A stretch of DNA of 64,000 nt from Azonexus sp. (GCF_030824335.1 NZ_JAVBXX010000005.1:62001-126000), one strand, 5' to 3'. Numbered from the stretch's first letter, positions 31,601 to 39,820 are shown. Made by a program: numbers and translations. Notes: generated from the letters alone by a model not told the origin.

Positions 31601-34600
31601 GGCTGTTTCAGCAACACCGAAACCACCTTGCGTTCGAGGCGTACCAACTTGAGGTTGTTGACCGCCGCTTTCTTCGCCCGGGGATCGATCGCGATGAAAT
31701 TGACGTTACGCACACCGCTACGGGTGATGTAGCCGAGATCGCCGTCGGCCTTGTAGCCGATCAGGAAAGGCCGGTCGGAAACCAGGGCCGAGGCTTCCGC
31801 CGCGACACTGCGGCCACCTTCCGGCTCGAATGCCTTGACCAGCAGGTGCAGCTGGTAGGTAGCTTGGACGTAACGCTGCAGGCCGAGCGCAATATCGGTA
31901 TTGCCGGCACTGTCCGAGTTGCTGCCCTGTAGCGGCTCATGGTGGCGCTCGCGGGCCCGGGCCGGGTCGAAGAAGGCGTAGTCGGGATGATTGCGGAAGG
32001 CCGGGTAGGCCGGCGCCAGCGTCAACTCGGCCTCGATGCGGCGATCCGGAGCCGGTGTGCCGAACAGGTTCTGTACATTCACCTTCGCCGCCAGATCCTT
32101 GGGATGCACCCAGCCGCCATCGGCTTCCTGCGACAGGCGGGCCATCACCTTCATGCGGTCGGGCATGAACTCCTGGACCTTGACGGTGACGCTGCCCAGC
32201 CGCAAGGACGGCACTTCGGGCGCGCCCGGCGCGGCGGAACCGCTGTCGCGGGCCAAGTTGAGATTGATCGTGTAATTGCCGGTCGGCGAACTGTCCTGTG
32301 TCGCATGGCTGAATTCCGCCATGCCGGCCGCCCCCAACTTGAGCTTTTCGCGCCGCACAGTGAGGCCGCGGGCGTCGATCACCTCGGCCTCGACCGGCAG
32401 GTCGGCGAGCTTTTGCGCCCAGTTGGCCGATTTGGCCATGATGCCGATGTTCATCGTGTCGCCGGGTCGATAGATGCCCCGGTCGGAAAAGAGATAGGCC
32501 TGGATCTGGTTGGGCAACGCGCCCGAGCGCACGCCACCGATATCGAAGCGCGACAGGTCGAGATTGCGATCGGCCCGGTTGAGCGGCAGGAAACTCATGT
32601 CGCCGCCTTTCCTGACGACCAGCACGACCGGCGTCTTTTCCCGCGTCATTCCGGTCAAGCTGGGCAAATGCGCCCGCCCTTGGGCATCGGCGGCCTGGCT
32701 GGTGAGAACCGCGCCATTGCGTGCCCAGACCTCGACCATCGCGCCGGCCACCGGTTGGCCGCTGGCAATCGACTGGACGAAGACATCCCGCGAACCATCG
32801 AGCGCCCGCTTGGCGACGATGCCCAAGTCGGTCACGATGACCAGCCGGCGATCGCGCATCTGGGTCGGATCGACATTCTCCGCGGCATCCTCTCTCTCGC
32901 CCTCGTAATAGCCTTCCTCACCCTCGCCTTCGCCGCCATATCGCGGGCGATCGGCTTCGGGATCGGGCGCGGCGACGTTGGCCGCCTTGGGGTCGTAGCC
33001 CTGGACCGTCAGCAGGAAAATGCCGCGGCGATCCGTCGCATCGGCCCGCAGGTATTCGCTGAAATCGACCGTCTCGTAATGCGTCTTGCCCGGCTTTAGG
33101 CTGAGCGGAATCTGCTTCTCGAAGCGCTCGGTCAGGTGATCCTGGGTGATTCCCGAATAGAACTCGGGACGCGCCATGTCGCCCTGCGACTGGGTGACCA
33201 GATGCTGCAACTGTTGCGGCAGCAGGCGGCCGATTTCCAGCCGTACACCGGGCAGGTCGCGGACCACGATGGGCAGCTTCTTGTCGCCGGACAACGCCAG
33301 CAGCGAGCCTTTGCTCATGATGCCCAACTCCGGCGCCGAGCGCTTGATGCGGAGAATCTCGTCACGGTTGGCGGCCAGTTGATAGCCGCCCACCGACTTG
33401 AGGCCTTTCTGGATGCGGACCAGCAGGTAGCGGCCGGGTTCGGCAACGAACTTGAAGGCATGCCCCTCACCGCTTTCCCGTTCGGCCGGCAGCAGCAGCA
33501 AGGGCAGCTTCGACGACTGCTTGAGCACCGCCTCGGTAATTTCGGCGGGATCGCTCCAGGCATAGGCCTCGTCGCCATTCGGCCCTTTCGCAGGCAGCAG
33601 CCAGGCGGTCGTCGCCCGGTTCATTTCCTTTTCGTGCACCGCCATGCCGGTCGTCAGCTGCAGGACGTTTTCCGGGTCGCCGTTGTCGGCCGTGACGATC
33701 AGTTGCTTGAGTTCGGTAATGTCGAGACTGAACAGGCCGGGAATCGCCACCGCCTTGACCACCTCGTTCGCCGTCCCCTTACCACCGCGCTGGGCCGTAA
33801 CCCCGGCGCCGATGTGCAGGCTCAGCGGCACGTCGCTCTGGGGAATCGGCAGCGGATCGGAATGCACCGATGCCGCCAGCCGAAGCTTATCGTAGGTCAC
33901 CGTATATTTCAGCGCGTCGCCAAACTTAGCCAGACTGCTGACGGCCCCCTCAGCGAGCAGACGTAACTTCTTCTCGAAAATATCGGGATTGACCGGATGC
34001 GAGAAGGCAACCTCGAACACCGCCTTGCGCAGGCTGACCTGGACCGGGTCCTGATAAAACTCCGCACCGCGGATGTCGACCTCGAATGTCGGCGCGGCAA
34101 AACTCAGCTCGCGCTCCGCCGTGACGTGCGGAGCCAAGGTCTTGGCGCCAAGCTTGACCGTGTAGCGTTCGCCGATCGGCCAATCCTCATTGGGCAGGAA
34201 TTCGAGCCGGTTGGCCGCGCTCCACGTCCATTTGCCGGGCAGAGCCGGGGACAGCTCGATATCCTGAGCCTCCTTGCCGACCCGGGCGAGCGGCGCCGCC
34301 GATACCGAAAACTTGAAGATCACCGGCCGTGGCTTACCGTCACCATCATATGGAGTCCGCGTCGGACCTTCGACCCGGATATCAGTGGTTTTGATCTCGC
34401 CCTGGTCGGGACGTGCCCCGGAGAAAGTCTGCCAGTCCCACCAGTTTTTCCAGCCGCCGACCGGACCATGTGTGGCGCCCCAGACACCGCCAATGAGCAG
34501 CACAACAAGGAGGACAACCCAGGCGGCCTGATCACGGCACCAGCGGCCGAGCGGAGAAAGTCGGGTTTGCAGCCAGGCCAACCAGACCGGCGGCTGCCAG

Positions 34601-34710
34601 TTCATGTCGCCGAGCACTACCCGACCCAGTGCCGCCAAAGGCCGCCAAGCGATACGGGCAACCCGGCTCAGGCCGACGGCGACGCGACATACTTTCTCAT
34701 GCATACCCAT
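28660..34710 (-). CDS. yfhM: Bacterial alpha-2-macroglobulin (YfhM/MG2 family)
   Basis: This 2016-residue periplasmic protease-trap protein has a basic N-terminus and a membrane helix (about residues 63-80) instead of a lipoprotein signal. Large MG/MG2 beta domains follow, with SDRGIYRPGDTMNIG near 750, typical of the bait-flanking MG2 domain. The thioester motif CSEQ sits near residues 1526-1529 (HGCSEQITS), followed by the alpha/alpha thioester domain. It covalently traps proteases that breach the outer membrane, while PBP1C repairs peptidoglycan. The ATG at 34710 has AGGGG 5 nt upstream and is preferred to the GTG at 34716. Confidence 0.93.
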   Translation of the reverse strand: MGMHEKVCRVAVGLSRVARIAWRPLAALGRVVLGDMNWQPPVWLAWLQTRLSPLGRWCRDQAAWVVLLVVLLIGGVWGATHGPVGGWKNWWDWQTFSGARPDQGEIKTTDIRVEGPTRTPYDGDGKPRPVIFKFSVSAAPLARVGKEAQDIELSPALPGKWTWSAANRLEFLPNEDWPIGERYTVKLGAKTLAPHVTAERELSFAAPTFEVDIRGAEFYQDPVQVSLRKAVFEVAFSHPVNPDIFEKKLRLLAEGAVSSLAKFGDALKYTVTYDKLRLAASVHSDPLPIPQSDVPLSLHIGAGVTAQRGGKGTANEVVKAVAIPGLFSLDITELKQLIVTADNGDPENVLQLTTGMAVHEKEMNRATTAWLLPAKGPNGDEAYAWSDPAEITEAVLKQSSKLPLLLLPAERESGEGHAFKFVAEPGRYLLVRIQKGLKSVGGYQLAANRDEILRIKRSAPELGIMSKGSLLALSGDKKLPIVVRDLPGVRLEIGRLLPQQLQHLVTQSQGDMARPEFYSGITQDHLTERFEKQIPLSLKPGKTHYETVDFSEYLRADATDRRGIFLLTVQGYDPKAANVAAPDPEADRPRYGGEGEGEEGYYEGEREDAAENVDPTQMRDRRLVIVTDLGIVAKRALDGSRDVFVQSIASGQPVAGAMVEVWARNGAVLTSQAADAQGRAHLPSLTGMTREKTPVVLVVRKGGDMSFLPLNRADRNLDLSRFDIGGVRSGALPNQIQAYLFSDRGIYRPGDTMNIGIMAKSANWAQKLADLPVEAEVIDARGLTVRREKLKLGAAGMAEFSHATQDSSPTGNYTINLNLARDSGSAAPGAPEVPSLRLGSVTVKVQEFMPDRMKVMARLSQEADGGWVHPKDLAAKVNVQNLFGTPAPDRRIEAELTLAPAYPAFRNHPDYAFFDPARARERHHEPLQGSNSDSAGNTDIALGLQRYVQATYQLHLLVKAFEPEGGRSVAAEASALVSDRPFLIGYKADGDLGYITRSGVRNVNFIAIDPRAKKAAVNNLKLVRLERKVVSVLLKQPNGLYKYESRSKETVLKEDAFSVGANGVSVMLATQTPGNFAYVVRDAQSLELARVDYSVAGNGNVSRSLDRNAELQLSLNKKDYAPGEEVEVSIRAPYAGSGLITIERDKVFVHHWFTAKDTASVQKITLPKDFEGNGYVSVQFARDLASNEIYMSPLSYGVVPFATSLAKRTNVVSLTAPELIKPGQTAKFRLEAKVPSRAIVFAVDEGILQVARYQAPDPLKHFFQKRALEVGTQQTLDLILPEFKKLMQAAPGGDGEGEAGKHLNPFKRRTDKPVVFWSGIVEVNGSREFSYTVPESFNGSLRVMAVTVNEDAVSTSTTNTLVRGDVVLLPNVPVAMTPGDEVEIGVGVANQTKGSGKDAPVALTLSVSPGLEVVGPATQTLKISERSEAATKFRVKAKSAAAAQLGSAKVTFSARVGDAKAQLTTELSIRPASPYVTQVQTGLFRGEAKLDSQVDLYPNFKRSELALSTSPWAYSFGLLQYLEVYPHGCSEQITSQIFPAVILAGRPEVQEQLQRARQKDARAPDPKKSFERYLAQVRSRQTSDGGIAMWPGNFSDLFATTYVVNLLVEARERKFAVPNDLLQRANVYLQSQLADVSPYDYQWRVQAQAAYLLTRQGIVTTAILSNLHDGLRQRLNKENDARRREFLRRDLGAAYLAAGFMLTKQERIAQELLQPALESLLAEEDPWKDWRWNYYYDPLVQHAGLIQLVALHFPGRLKALPMATWEQMAKAIQENYYQSLSAARLVMAIDAYAARAAQSAAGKLGVSAVNATNVAKALEVPQKLALAKLAVPLDSSSLKLNNGGEFPLFYGWLESGYEKSVPRESVVKGLEIIREFLDAKGNVVSEAQVGDELTARVRVRATERSQIEQVALVDVLPGGLEPVLTAPADDDAPDVPLWQRRLGGKSSWAIDYADIREDRVLFYGTVGSSMTEVTYRVRATNAGNFVVPAAYGEAMYERRVYGRSAGAAFKVNAVAK

Positions 34711-34912
34711 GATCACCCCTGAATCATTTTTTTTTCATCCCGGCAAAGCTGGAAACCATATTCTGGCCAATTACATGCATCACAAGCCCGGTTCTGACAT
34801 GACGGATAGGCAGGAAGAGCAATCGGCGGAGAATTCCACCGTAATTATCTTCTATCCATATAACATATGGAAGCGACAAATCAATGCACGTGCATCGATC
34901 GAGAGGCGCAGG

Positions 34913-34943
34913 TGGAGTGGTGATCGCTTTGACAGCCCACCGA
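34913..34943 (+). repeat. Right copy of the degenerate 31-bp direct repeat
   Basis: This non-coding segment matches 26223-26253 (cobO 3' end and ccdA remnant start) at 26 of 31 positions. Here it has no cobO upstream and leads into the ccdAB promoter: the -35 box of that promoter lies inside the repeat. Confidence 0.65.
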
Positions 34944-34957
34944 GCAATGCGTACGAT
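34929..34957 (+). promoter_or_regulatory. Promoter of the ccdAB module
   Basis: TTGACA (34929-34934), a 17-nt spacer and TACGAT (34952-34957) lie 31 nt before the ccdA start. An inverted repeat CCATAT-AAC-ATATGG at 34856-34870 further upstream, or sequence around the promoter, could bind the CcdA-CcdB complex. Confidence 0.6.
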
Positions 34958-34988
34958 CATGCGCATTCACTGACAAGAAGAAATCGTC

Positions 34989-35237
34989 ATGGCCCTCCTC
35001 ACCAGCAGCACACCAAAAAGCCGCCTGTCGCTATCGATCAGCCGGGAATTGCTGGAACGCCTCGAACCCTACAAGCACGAAATCAATTTCTCGGCCGAAG
35101 CCGAGCAGCTCTTTACCCGCCTGCTCGAGCAAAGGGAAAACCGTGACTGGGCGAAGCGCAACGCCGATGCGCTGGTCGAACACGGCCGGGCAATTGCCGC
35201 CAACGGTCTAGCCGGCAGCGAATTCGAGCGCATCTAG
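34989..35237 (+). CDS. ccdA: CcdA-family antitoxin
   Basis: This 82-residue protein has an N-terminal ribbon-helix-helix DNA-binding part (LSLSISRELLERLEPYK, about residues 13-29) and a C-terminal charged tail (RDWAKRNADALVEHGRAIAANGLAG) that would bind and neutralise the toxin, as in CcdA. It is followed after 3 nt by the toxin gene. It probably autorepresses the promoter at 34929. A truncated copy of its 5' end lies at 26233. Confidence 0.88.
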   Translation: MALLTSSTPKSRLSLSISRELLERLEPYKHEINFSAEAEQLFTRLLEQRENRDWAKRNADALVEHGRAIAANGLAGSEFERI

Positions 35238-35240
35238 GAC

Positions 35241-35552
35241 GTGGCGCAATACGACATTTACCCCAATCCGGGTAGCCGGAGGGCCGACATTCCCTTTCTC
35301 GTCGCCATCCAGAACGACCACATCTCCAGTCGCACCGGTGCTACCGTAGTCATTCCCCTGCGCGCCGGACTGCCGCCGGTCGAAATCATGGCGCCACAAG
35401 TAGAGGTTCCTAGGCATGGCCATTTCATATTGTCCACCGACGAAATCTTCACCATCGACAACCATCGCCTGCGCCATGCCGTGGGCAGCCTTAACTTGAC
35501 CGACCGGGCGAAAATCCGGCCAGCCATCGACAAGCTGATCGGCGAGTACTGA
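35241..35552 (+). CDS. ccdB: CcdB-family toxin (gyrase poison type)
   Basis: This 103-residue protein matches CcdB length and pattern: YDIYPNPGSRRADIPFLVAIQND at the N-terminus and HFILSTDEIFTIDNHRLRHAVGSL towards the end. Plasmid F CcdB traps DNA gyrase-DNA complexes. The start is a GTG 3 nt after the ccdA stop. The module appears intact. The last residues are IGEY, unlike the C-terminal WGI of F-plasmid CcdB needed for gyrase poisoning, so activity cannot be assumed. Confidence 0.85.
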   Translation: MAQYDIYPNPGSRRADIPFLVAIQNDHISSRTGATVVIPLRAGLPPVEIMAPQVEVPRHGHFILSTDEIFTIDNHRLRHAVGSLNLTDRAKIRPAIDKLIGEY

Positions 35553-35601
35553 TCCCGCATCATCGAATCAAGAAGACTTTACGTTTTCTCCATCCCCTAC
35601 C

Positions 35602-36948
35602 TTGGTACCTGATTTGCCAGCCTCCAACATCGTTTTCGACTTCATTTCCTGCTCCGCCCTGCTCATCGCCGCTCCCGCCTCCGGGCAAGGCAAAACCACC
35701 GTGGTCGCCGCGCTCGCCCGCCTGCACGCCCGCCAGGGACGGCGGGTTACCGTGTTCAAGTGCGGTCCGGATTTTCTCGATCCGCAAATTCATGCCTTCG
35801 CCAGCGGTCGACCGTGCCAGAATCTCGATCTGGGCATGTGCGGCGAAGCCGATGCCCGCTGGCGACTGGCCCGCGCCGCCAAAGACTCCGACCTGATCCT
35901 GATCGAAGGCGTCATGGGCCTGTTCGACGGCCAGCCATCCGCCGCCGATATTGCCGAACGCTTCGCTATCCCGGTCATGGCCTTGATCGATGCCGGCGCC
36001 ATGGCGCAGACCTTTGGCGCCATGGCGCACGGCCTCGCCACTTACCGGCCCGGCCTGCCTTTTGCCGGTGTGCTGGCCAACCGCGTCGGCAGCGCGCGCC
36101 ACGCGGAAATCCTGAAAGACAGCCTGCCGCCCGGTATGGGCTGGTTCGGGGCCTTGCCAAAAAGCGGCGACAGCCTGCCGGAACGCCACCTCGGCTTGTT
36201 GCAGGCCGCAGAAATCGACGACCTCGCCACCCGCTTGGACAAATTGGCCGATGCGCTGGAAGCCAGTGCCGGCACGACGGGAAATACGCAAAATTCTGCG
36301 GTCGACCTGCCCAAACCGGTGATTTTTACCGCCGCACCGCCGCCGGCACTGCCCCCCTTACTCGCCGGCCAGCGCATCGCCATCGCCCGCGATGCAGCCT
36401 ACGGTTTCATTTATCCGGCCAACCTGGAAACCCTGCACAGCCTGGGTGCCGAGTTGCGATTTTTCTCGCCGGTCGCCGGCGAGCCTTTGCCGGATTGCGA
36501 CGCCGTCTGGCTACCCGGTGGCTACCCCGAACTGCACGCCACGGCACTCACGGAAAATGCGCCGCTGTGGCAGGCGCTGCGTACCCATGTCGCCGCCGGC
36601 AAACCGCTACTCGCCGAATGTGGCGGTATGATGAGTCTGTTCGAAGAGGTCGTGGACAAGGCCGGTGTTGCCCATCGCTTCGCCGGCCTGCTCCCGGGCC
36701 GCTCGATGATGCAGCAACGTCTTGCCGCATTGGGCACGCAGTTCGCCGAACTGCCGGAAGGCCGCCTTGCCGGGCATACCTTCCATTACTCGAAAAGCGA
36801 CTCCTCACTAACCCCGCTGGCCCATGCGACCACGCCTGATGGCCGGCCAGGTGAGGCGATCTACCGCCAGGAGCGGCTGACCGCTTCCTACGTGCACTTC
36901 TATTTCCCGTCGAATCCGGAAGCTGTCGCCGCACTCTTCAAGCCCTGA
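35602..36948 (+). CDS. cobB: Cobyrinate a,c-diamide synthase (CobB/CbiA)
   Basis: This protein of about 448 residues has an N-terminal dethiobiotin-synthetase-like P-loop domain (APASGQGKTTVVAAL near residues 24-38) and a C-terminal class I glutamine amidotransferase domain with the nucleophile cysteine in AECGGMMSLF near 339-348. It amidates cobyrinate side chains a and c using glutamine and ATP. No ATG or GTG start is available before the P-loop: only TTG at 35602 or 35614, neither with a clear ribosome site. It is the presumed continuation of the btuBCD-cobO operon, now separated from it by 9.4 kb. Confidence 0.9.
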   Translation: MVPDLPASNIVFDFISCSALLIAAPASGQGKTTVVAALARLHARQGRRVTVFKCGPDFLDPQIHAFASGRPCQNLDLGMCGEADARWRLARAAKDSDLILIEGVMGLFDGQPSAADIAERFAIPVMALIDAGAMAQTFGAMAHGLATYRPGLPFAGVLANRVGSARHAEILKDSLPPGMGWFGALPKSGDSLPERHLGLLQAAEIDDLATRLDKLADALEASAGTTGNTQNSAVDLPKPVIFTAAPPPALPPLLAGQRIAIARDAAYGFIYPANLETLHSLGAELRFFSPVAGEPLPDCDAVWLPGGYPELHATALTENAPLWQALRTHVAAGKPLLAECGGMMSLFEEVVDKAGVAHRFAGLLPGRSMMQQRLAALGTQFAELPEGRLAGHTFHYSKSDSSLTPLAHATTPDGRPGEAIYRQERLTASYVHFYFPSNPEAVAALFKP

Positions 36949-37012
36949 AACACTGCGGATTTTGCGAATAGTTATTTAGCCACACCCTGATTTTTCCGAT
37001 GCTAAAGCTGCG

Positions 37013-37018
37013 TACAAT
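37013..37018 (+). promoter_or_regulatory. Candidate -10 box for the Tim44-like gene
   Basis: TACAAT lies 32 nt before the gene start. The matching -35 region is AT-rich but not close to TTGACA. It suggests the gene has its own promoter rather than relying on cobB transcription. Confidence 0.4.
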
Positions 37019-37049
37019 ACAGCCACAACTTTGTCTAAAGGAGACATCC

Positions 37050-37976
37050 ATGAACAAATTCATCGCGATGGCAGCCGCTGTAATCATCGGCTTCACGCTG
37101 AACATCAATGATGCAGAAGCCAAGCGCCTGGGTGGCGGTGGCTCGTCCGGCATGCAACGTCAGGCCGCACCGGCCAACAACAACGTCACGTCGGCACCGA
37201 GCAAGCCGTCAACGGCTGCTGCACCACAAGCCCAGCCCAAGCGCTCGTGGATGGGCCCGCTGGCCGGTCTGGCAGCCGGTCTGGGTCTGGCCGCGCTGGC
37301 TTCCCACCTCGGTTTTGGTGAAGAACTGGCCAACTTCATGATGATCGCCCTGCTCGGCGTCGTCGTAATCGCGGCAATCGGTTTCTTCATGCGCAAGAAG
37401 GCGGCAGCGGCAGCCGCAGCACAAGGACATGGCATGCAGTACGCTGGCGCAGGCGCGAACTTCAACGCCACCCCCGGCAACAATGCACGCCCTGACTTCA
37501 CCCCGGCTGGCGGTTCGTCTTACGCCCCAGCCGCCGCAGGTGCGGTTGCCGGCGCTGCTACCGGTGCCGCAATGGCAGCCAACGGATCGACCTCGGGCAA
37601 TATCCCGGCCGACTTCGATGTCGACGGTTTCGTACGCAACGCCAAGGTCAACTTCATTCGCCTGCAAGCGGCCAACGATGCCGGCAATCTGGACGACATC
37701 CGCGAATTCACCTCGCCGGAAATGTTCGCCGAAATCAAGCTGGCCATCGCTGAACGCAAGGGCGCCAGCCAGGAAACCGATGTCCTTCATCTTGATGCTC
37801 AGGTGATCGACGTAGCCGAAGAAGGCAATCGCTACATCGTCAGCGTGCATTTCAGCGGCGAGATTCGCGAAGAGCGCAATGCAGCACCGGAGAACTTCTC
37901 GGAAATCTGGCACATGAGCAAGCCGGTCGACGGCAATCGTGGCTGGGTGATCGCCGGGATTCAGCAAGTCCAGTAA
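37050..37976 (+). CDS. Tim44-like domain membrane protein
   Basis: This 308-residue protein has a signal-type N-terminus (about residues 1-22), a Gly/Ala/Pro-rich linker, a membrane pair around residues 65-110 ([40 protein letters not shown]), another low-complexity stretch and a C-terminal Tim44/NTF2-like domain (about 185-308, [36 protein letters not shown]). The family is widespread in betaproteobacteria, with unknown role in bacteria. The start at 37050 is supported by AAGGAG. A terminator follows. Confidence 0.87.
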   Translation: MNKFIAMAAAVIIGFTLNINDAEAKRLGGGGSSGMQRQAAPANNNVTSAPSKPSTAAAPQAQPKRSWMGPLAGLAAGLGLAALASHLGFGEELANFMMIALLGVVVIAAIGFFMRKKAAAAAAAQGHGMQYAGAGANFNATPGNNARPDFTPAGGSSYAPAAAGAVAGAATGAAMAANGSTSGNIPADFDVDGFVRNAKVNFIRLQAANDAGNLDDIREFTSPEMFAEIKLAIAERKGASQETDVLHLDAQVIDVAEEGNRYIVSVHFSGEIREERNAAPENFSEIWHMSKPVDGNRGWVIAGIQQVQ

Positions 37977-38019
37977 TCCAGCCCGGCTTGGGGTCCCGCA
38001 GGGGATCTCATTTCTGGTC

Positions 38020-38052
38020 AAAAAAGCCGGCGGCAACCCCGCCGGTTTTTTT
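38020..38052 (+). terminator. Rho-independent terminator after the Tim44-like gene
   Basis: CCGGCGG at 38027-38033 pairs with CCGCCGG at 38039-38045, loop CAACC, followed by T7. An A-run precedes the stem. It lies about 45 nt after the stop. Confidence 0.9.
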
Positions 38053-38101
38053 ATGCGCGCCGGGGTTTGTATACTGTGCCAAACAAATCGATGGATCACC
38101 C

Positions 38102-38875
38102 GTGCATCAGCCAACAATCCGCATTGAAGCTCTGAGTCCCGAGTTCGCCGACGCCGTCACATTATTGGCTGCGACCCTGTCATTACCGCAAACCGGCGAT
38201 GCCGGCCATGCCCTGCAACTCGGCCCACGCGGCCTGCAATTGCAGGAACTCGGCCCGGATGCCGCCGGCCCGGTACGCGTCGATTTCGTCGAGGGCGCAT
38301 TAGCCCACCGGCGCCAGCAAGGCGGCGGCAACGGACAAATGATCGCCAAGGCCGTCGGCGTGCAACCCGGCATCCGGCCGATCATTCTCGACGCCACCGC
38401 CGGCCTGGGACGCGACGCCTTTGTGCTGGCCGGTCTCGGCTGTCAGCTCTGCCTGATCGAGCGCCAGCCGATCATCGCGGCGCTGTTGGCCGACGGCCTG
38501 CAACGGGGACGGCTCGATCCGGAAATCGAACCGATCATGCAGCGCATGCGTTTGCTGCAAGGCAATGCGATCGCGTTGATGCACGCCTGGCAGGACGAAG
38601 CGCCACAGGTGATTTATCTCGACCCGATGTTTCCGGAGCGCACCAAGACGTCGCTGGTCAAAAAGGAAATGCGCGTCTTTCGCCCACTGGTCGGCGATGA
38701 CGATGACGCCCCGGAACTGCTGGTCGCCGCACTGGAGCTGGCCTCGCATCGCGTCGTGATCAAGCGACCGCGCAAGGCGCCAAGCATCCCCGGCCAGTTG
38801 CCGGGTTATGTCATCGAAGGAAAATCCAGCCGCTTCGACATTTATCCGAAAAAGGCGCTGAAGGCGAAATCCTGA
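38102..38875 (+). CDS. rsmJ: RsmJ, 16S rRNA m2G1516 methyltransferase
   Basis: This 257-residue SAM-dependent methyltransferase has motif [17 protein letters not shown] near residues 98-113 and the RsmJ-type catalytic stretch [20 protein letters not shown] near 174-193. RsmJ (YhiQ) methylates G1516 of 16S rRNA. The start is a GTG at 38102, which gives the family's usual N-terminus; the frame extends upstream through the terminator with no better start. Confidence 0.9.
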   Translation: MHQPTIRIEALSPEFADAVTLLAATLSLPQTGDAGHALQLGPRGLQLQELGPDAAGPVRVDFVEGALAHRRQQGGGNGQMIAKAVGVQPGIRPIILDATAGLGRDAFVLAGLGCQLCLIERQPIIAALLADGLQRGRLDPEIEPIMQRMRLLQGNAIALMHAWQDEAPQVIYLDPMFPERTKTSLVKKEMRVFRPLVGDDDDAPELLVAALELASHRVVIKRPRKAPSIPGQLPGYVIEGKSSRFDIYPKKALKAKS

Positions 38876-38925
38876 ATTCGCTTCCCGGTCAAAAGCTCAC
38901 AACTCAGCGCAATTCAGGCAAATTC

Positions 38926-38941
38926 CTGCGGTCGACCGCAG
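38926..38941. repeat. Copy of the TGCGGTCGACCGCA palindrome, intergenic
   Basis: The perfect 16-bp palindrome CTGCGGTCGACCGCAG lies between the convergent rsmJ and cobA genes, 50 nt after the rsmJ stop. Confidence 0.8.
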
Positions 38942-38957
38942 AATCAGCCCTTTTTCC

Positions 38958-39010
38958 ATGCTTCTGGGGCCAGCCTTTGGTTCTATGGTCCTGGGGCCAG
39001 CCTTTGCTTC
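38958..39010. repeat. Two tandem copies of a 26-bp unit
   Basis: Copies at 38958-38983 and 38985-39010 match at 23 of 26 positions with a 27-bp period; both contain CTGGGGCCAGCCTTTG. They fill the gap before the cobA stop. No hairpin or coding role is evident. Confidence 0.8.
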
Positions 39011-39024
39011 CCTAGTCGCGAAAC

Positions 39025-39774
39025 TCAGTCCTTTTCCGGCAACAAGGAAAGAACGCTGCCGATGACGATCAGTGCGGGTGGTCTGACACCTTCTTCTTGC
39101 GCCGTTTTCGGCAGGCCGCCCAGCGTACTGGGGAAGATTTTCTGCTCGGGCAGGGTGGCCTTGTAGATCAACGCAGCCGGCGTATCCGGCGCCAGACCGG
39201 CCGCCATCAGGTTATCGGCAATGCTCTGCAAACCGGTCACCCCCATGTAGATGACCAGTGTCTGATTCGGCTGCGCCAGTGCAGTCCAATTCATTTCGAC
39301 CTGTTCGTCCTTCAGATGCCCGGTGACAAACGTGCAAGTCTGGGCGTGATCGCGATGCGTCAGCGGAAATCCAAATGCCGCCGCAGCCCCCAGCGCAGCG
39401 GTGATGCCCGGCACCACCTCCACCGGAATATGCGCAGCCCGCAACAATTCGAGCTCTTCACCACCCCGGCCGAAGACGAAAGGATCACCGCCCTTCAGGC
39501 GAACCACGCGTTTGCCACTGCTGGCCAGGCGCAGCAACAAATGGCTGATTTCCTCCTGCGGCATGGTGTGCATGGAAGCGATCTTGCCAACGTAAATCCG
39601 CTCGGTGGCAGGAGGAATCATATCGATGATCTGCCGGCCGACCAGATTGTCGTAGACCACAACTTCCGCCGCCTGAATCAGCCGGCTGGCCTTCAGAGTC
39701 AGTAGCTCCGGATCTCCGGGGCCGGCCCCGACCAGGGCAACAGAACCCGTGGTCAGCGTTGTCTTTTGTTCCAT
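39025..39774 (-). CDS. cobA: Uroporphyrinogen-III C-methyltransferase (SUMT)
   Basis: This 249-residue protein makes precorrin-2 by two SAM-dependent methylations, feeding siroheme, heme d1 or cobalamin. Family motifs are VGAGPGDPELLTLKA near residues 14-28, VVYDNLVG near 37-44, RLKGGDPFVFGRGGEE near 90-105 and VVPGITAALGAAAAFGFPLTHRD near 118-140. It is the single-domain form without a CysG dehydrogenase part. The ATG at 39774 is preferred to the TTG at 39792. It is not joined to the riboswitch operon. Confidence 0.93.
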   Translation of the reverse strand: MEQKTTLTTGSVALVGAGPGDPELLTLKASRLIQAAEVVVYDNLVGRQIIDMIPPATERIYVGKIASMHTMPQEEISHLLLRLASSGKRVVRLKGGDPFVFGRGGEELELLRAAHIPVEVVPGITAALGAAAAFGFPLTHRDHAQTCTFVTGHLKDEQVEMNWTALAQPNQTLVIYMGVTGLQSIADNLMAAGLAPDTPAALIYKATLPEQKIFPSTLGGLPKTAQEEGVRPPALIVIGSVLSLLPEKD

Positions 39775-39820
39775 CGTCCACTCCCGACCCAAGGCCGCCG
39801 AAAAGCGCCGCAGTATACGC

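Noticed and set aside
30805..33966. Several 270-390-codon plus-strand frames opposite the alpha-2-macroglobulin gene
   Set aside because: They are antisense shadows of a clearly coding 2016-residue frame.
26223..34943. The pbpC/alpha-2-macroglobulin block as a transposon
   Set aside because: No transposase, integrase or terminal inverted repeats are visible at its edges. Only degenerate direct repeats are seen, so it is reported as a rearrangement rather than a mobile element.
34604..35146. 180-codon plus-strand frame upstream of and across ccdA
   Set aside because: It overlaps the 5' end of the alpha-2-macroglobulin gene and the ccdA promoter and start in another frame; there is no similarity or ribosome site.
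38926..39010. Possible CRISPR-like repeats
   Set aside because: There are only two tandem units with a 1-nt gap, no spacers and no cas genes.
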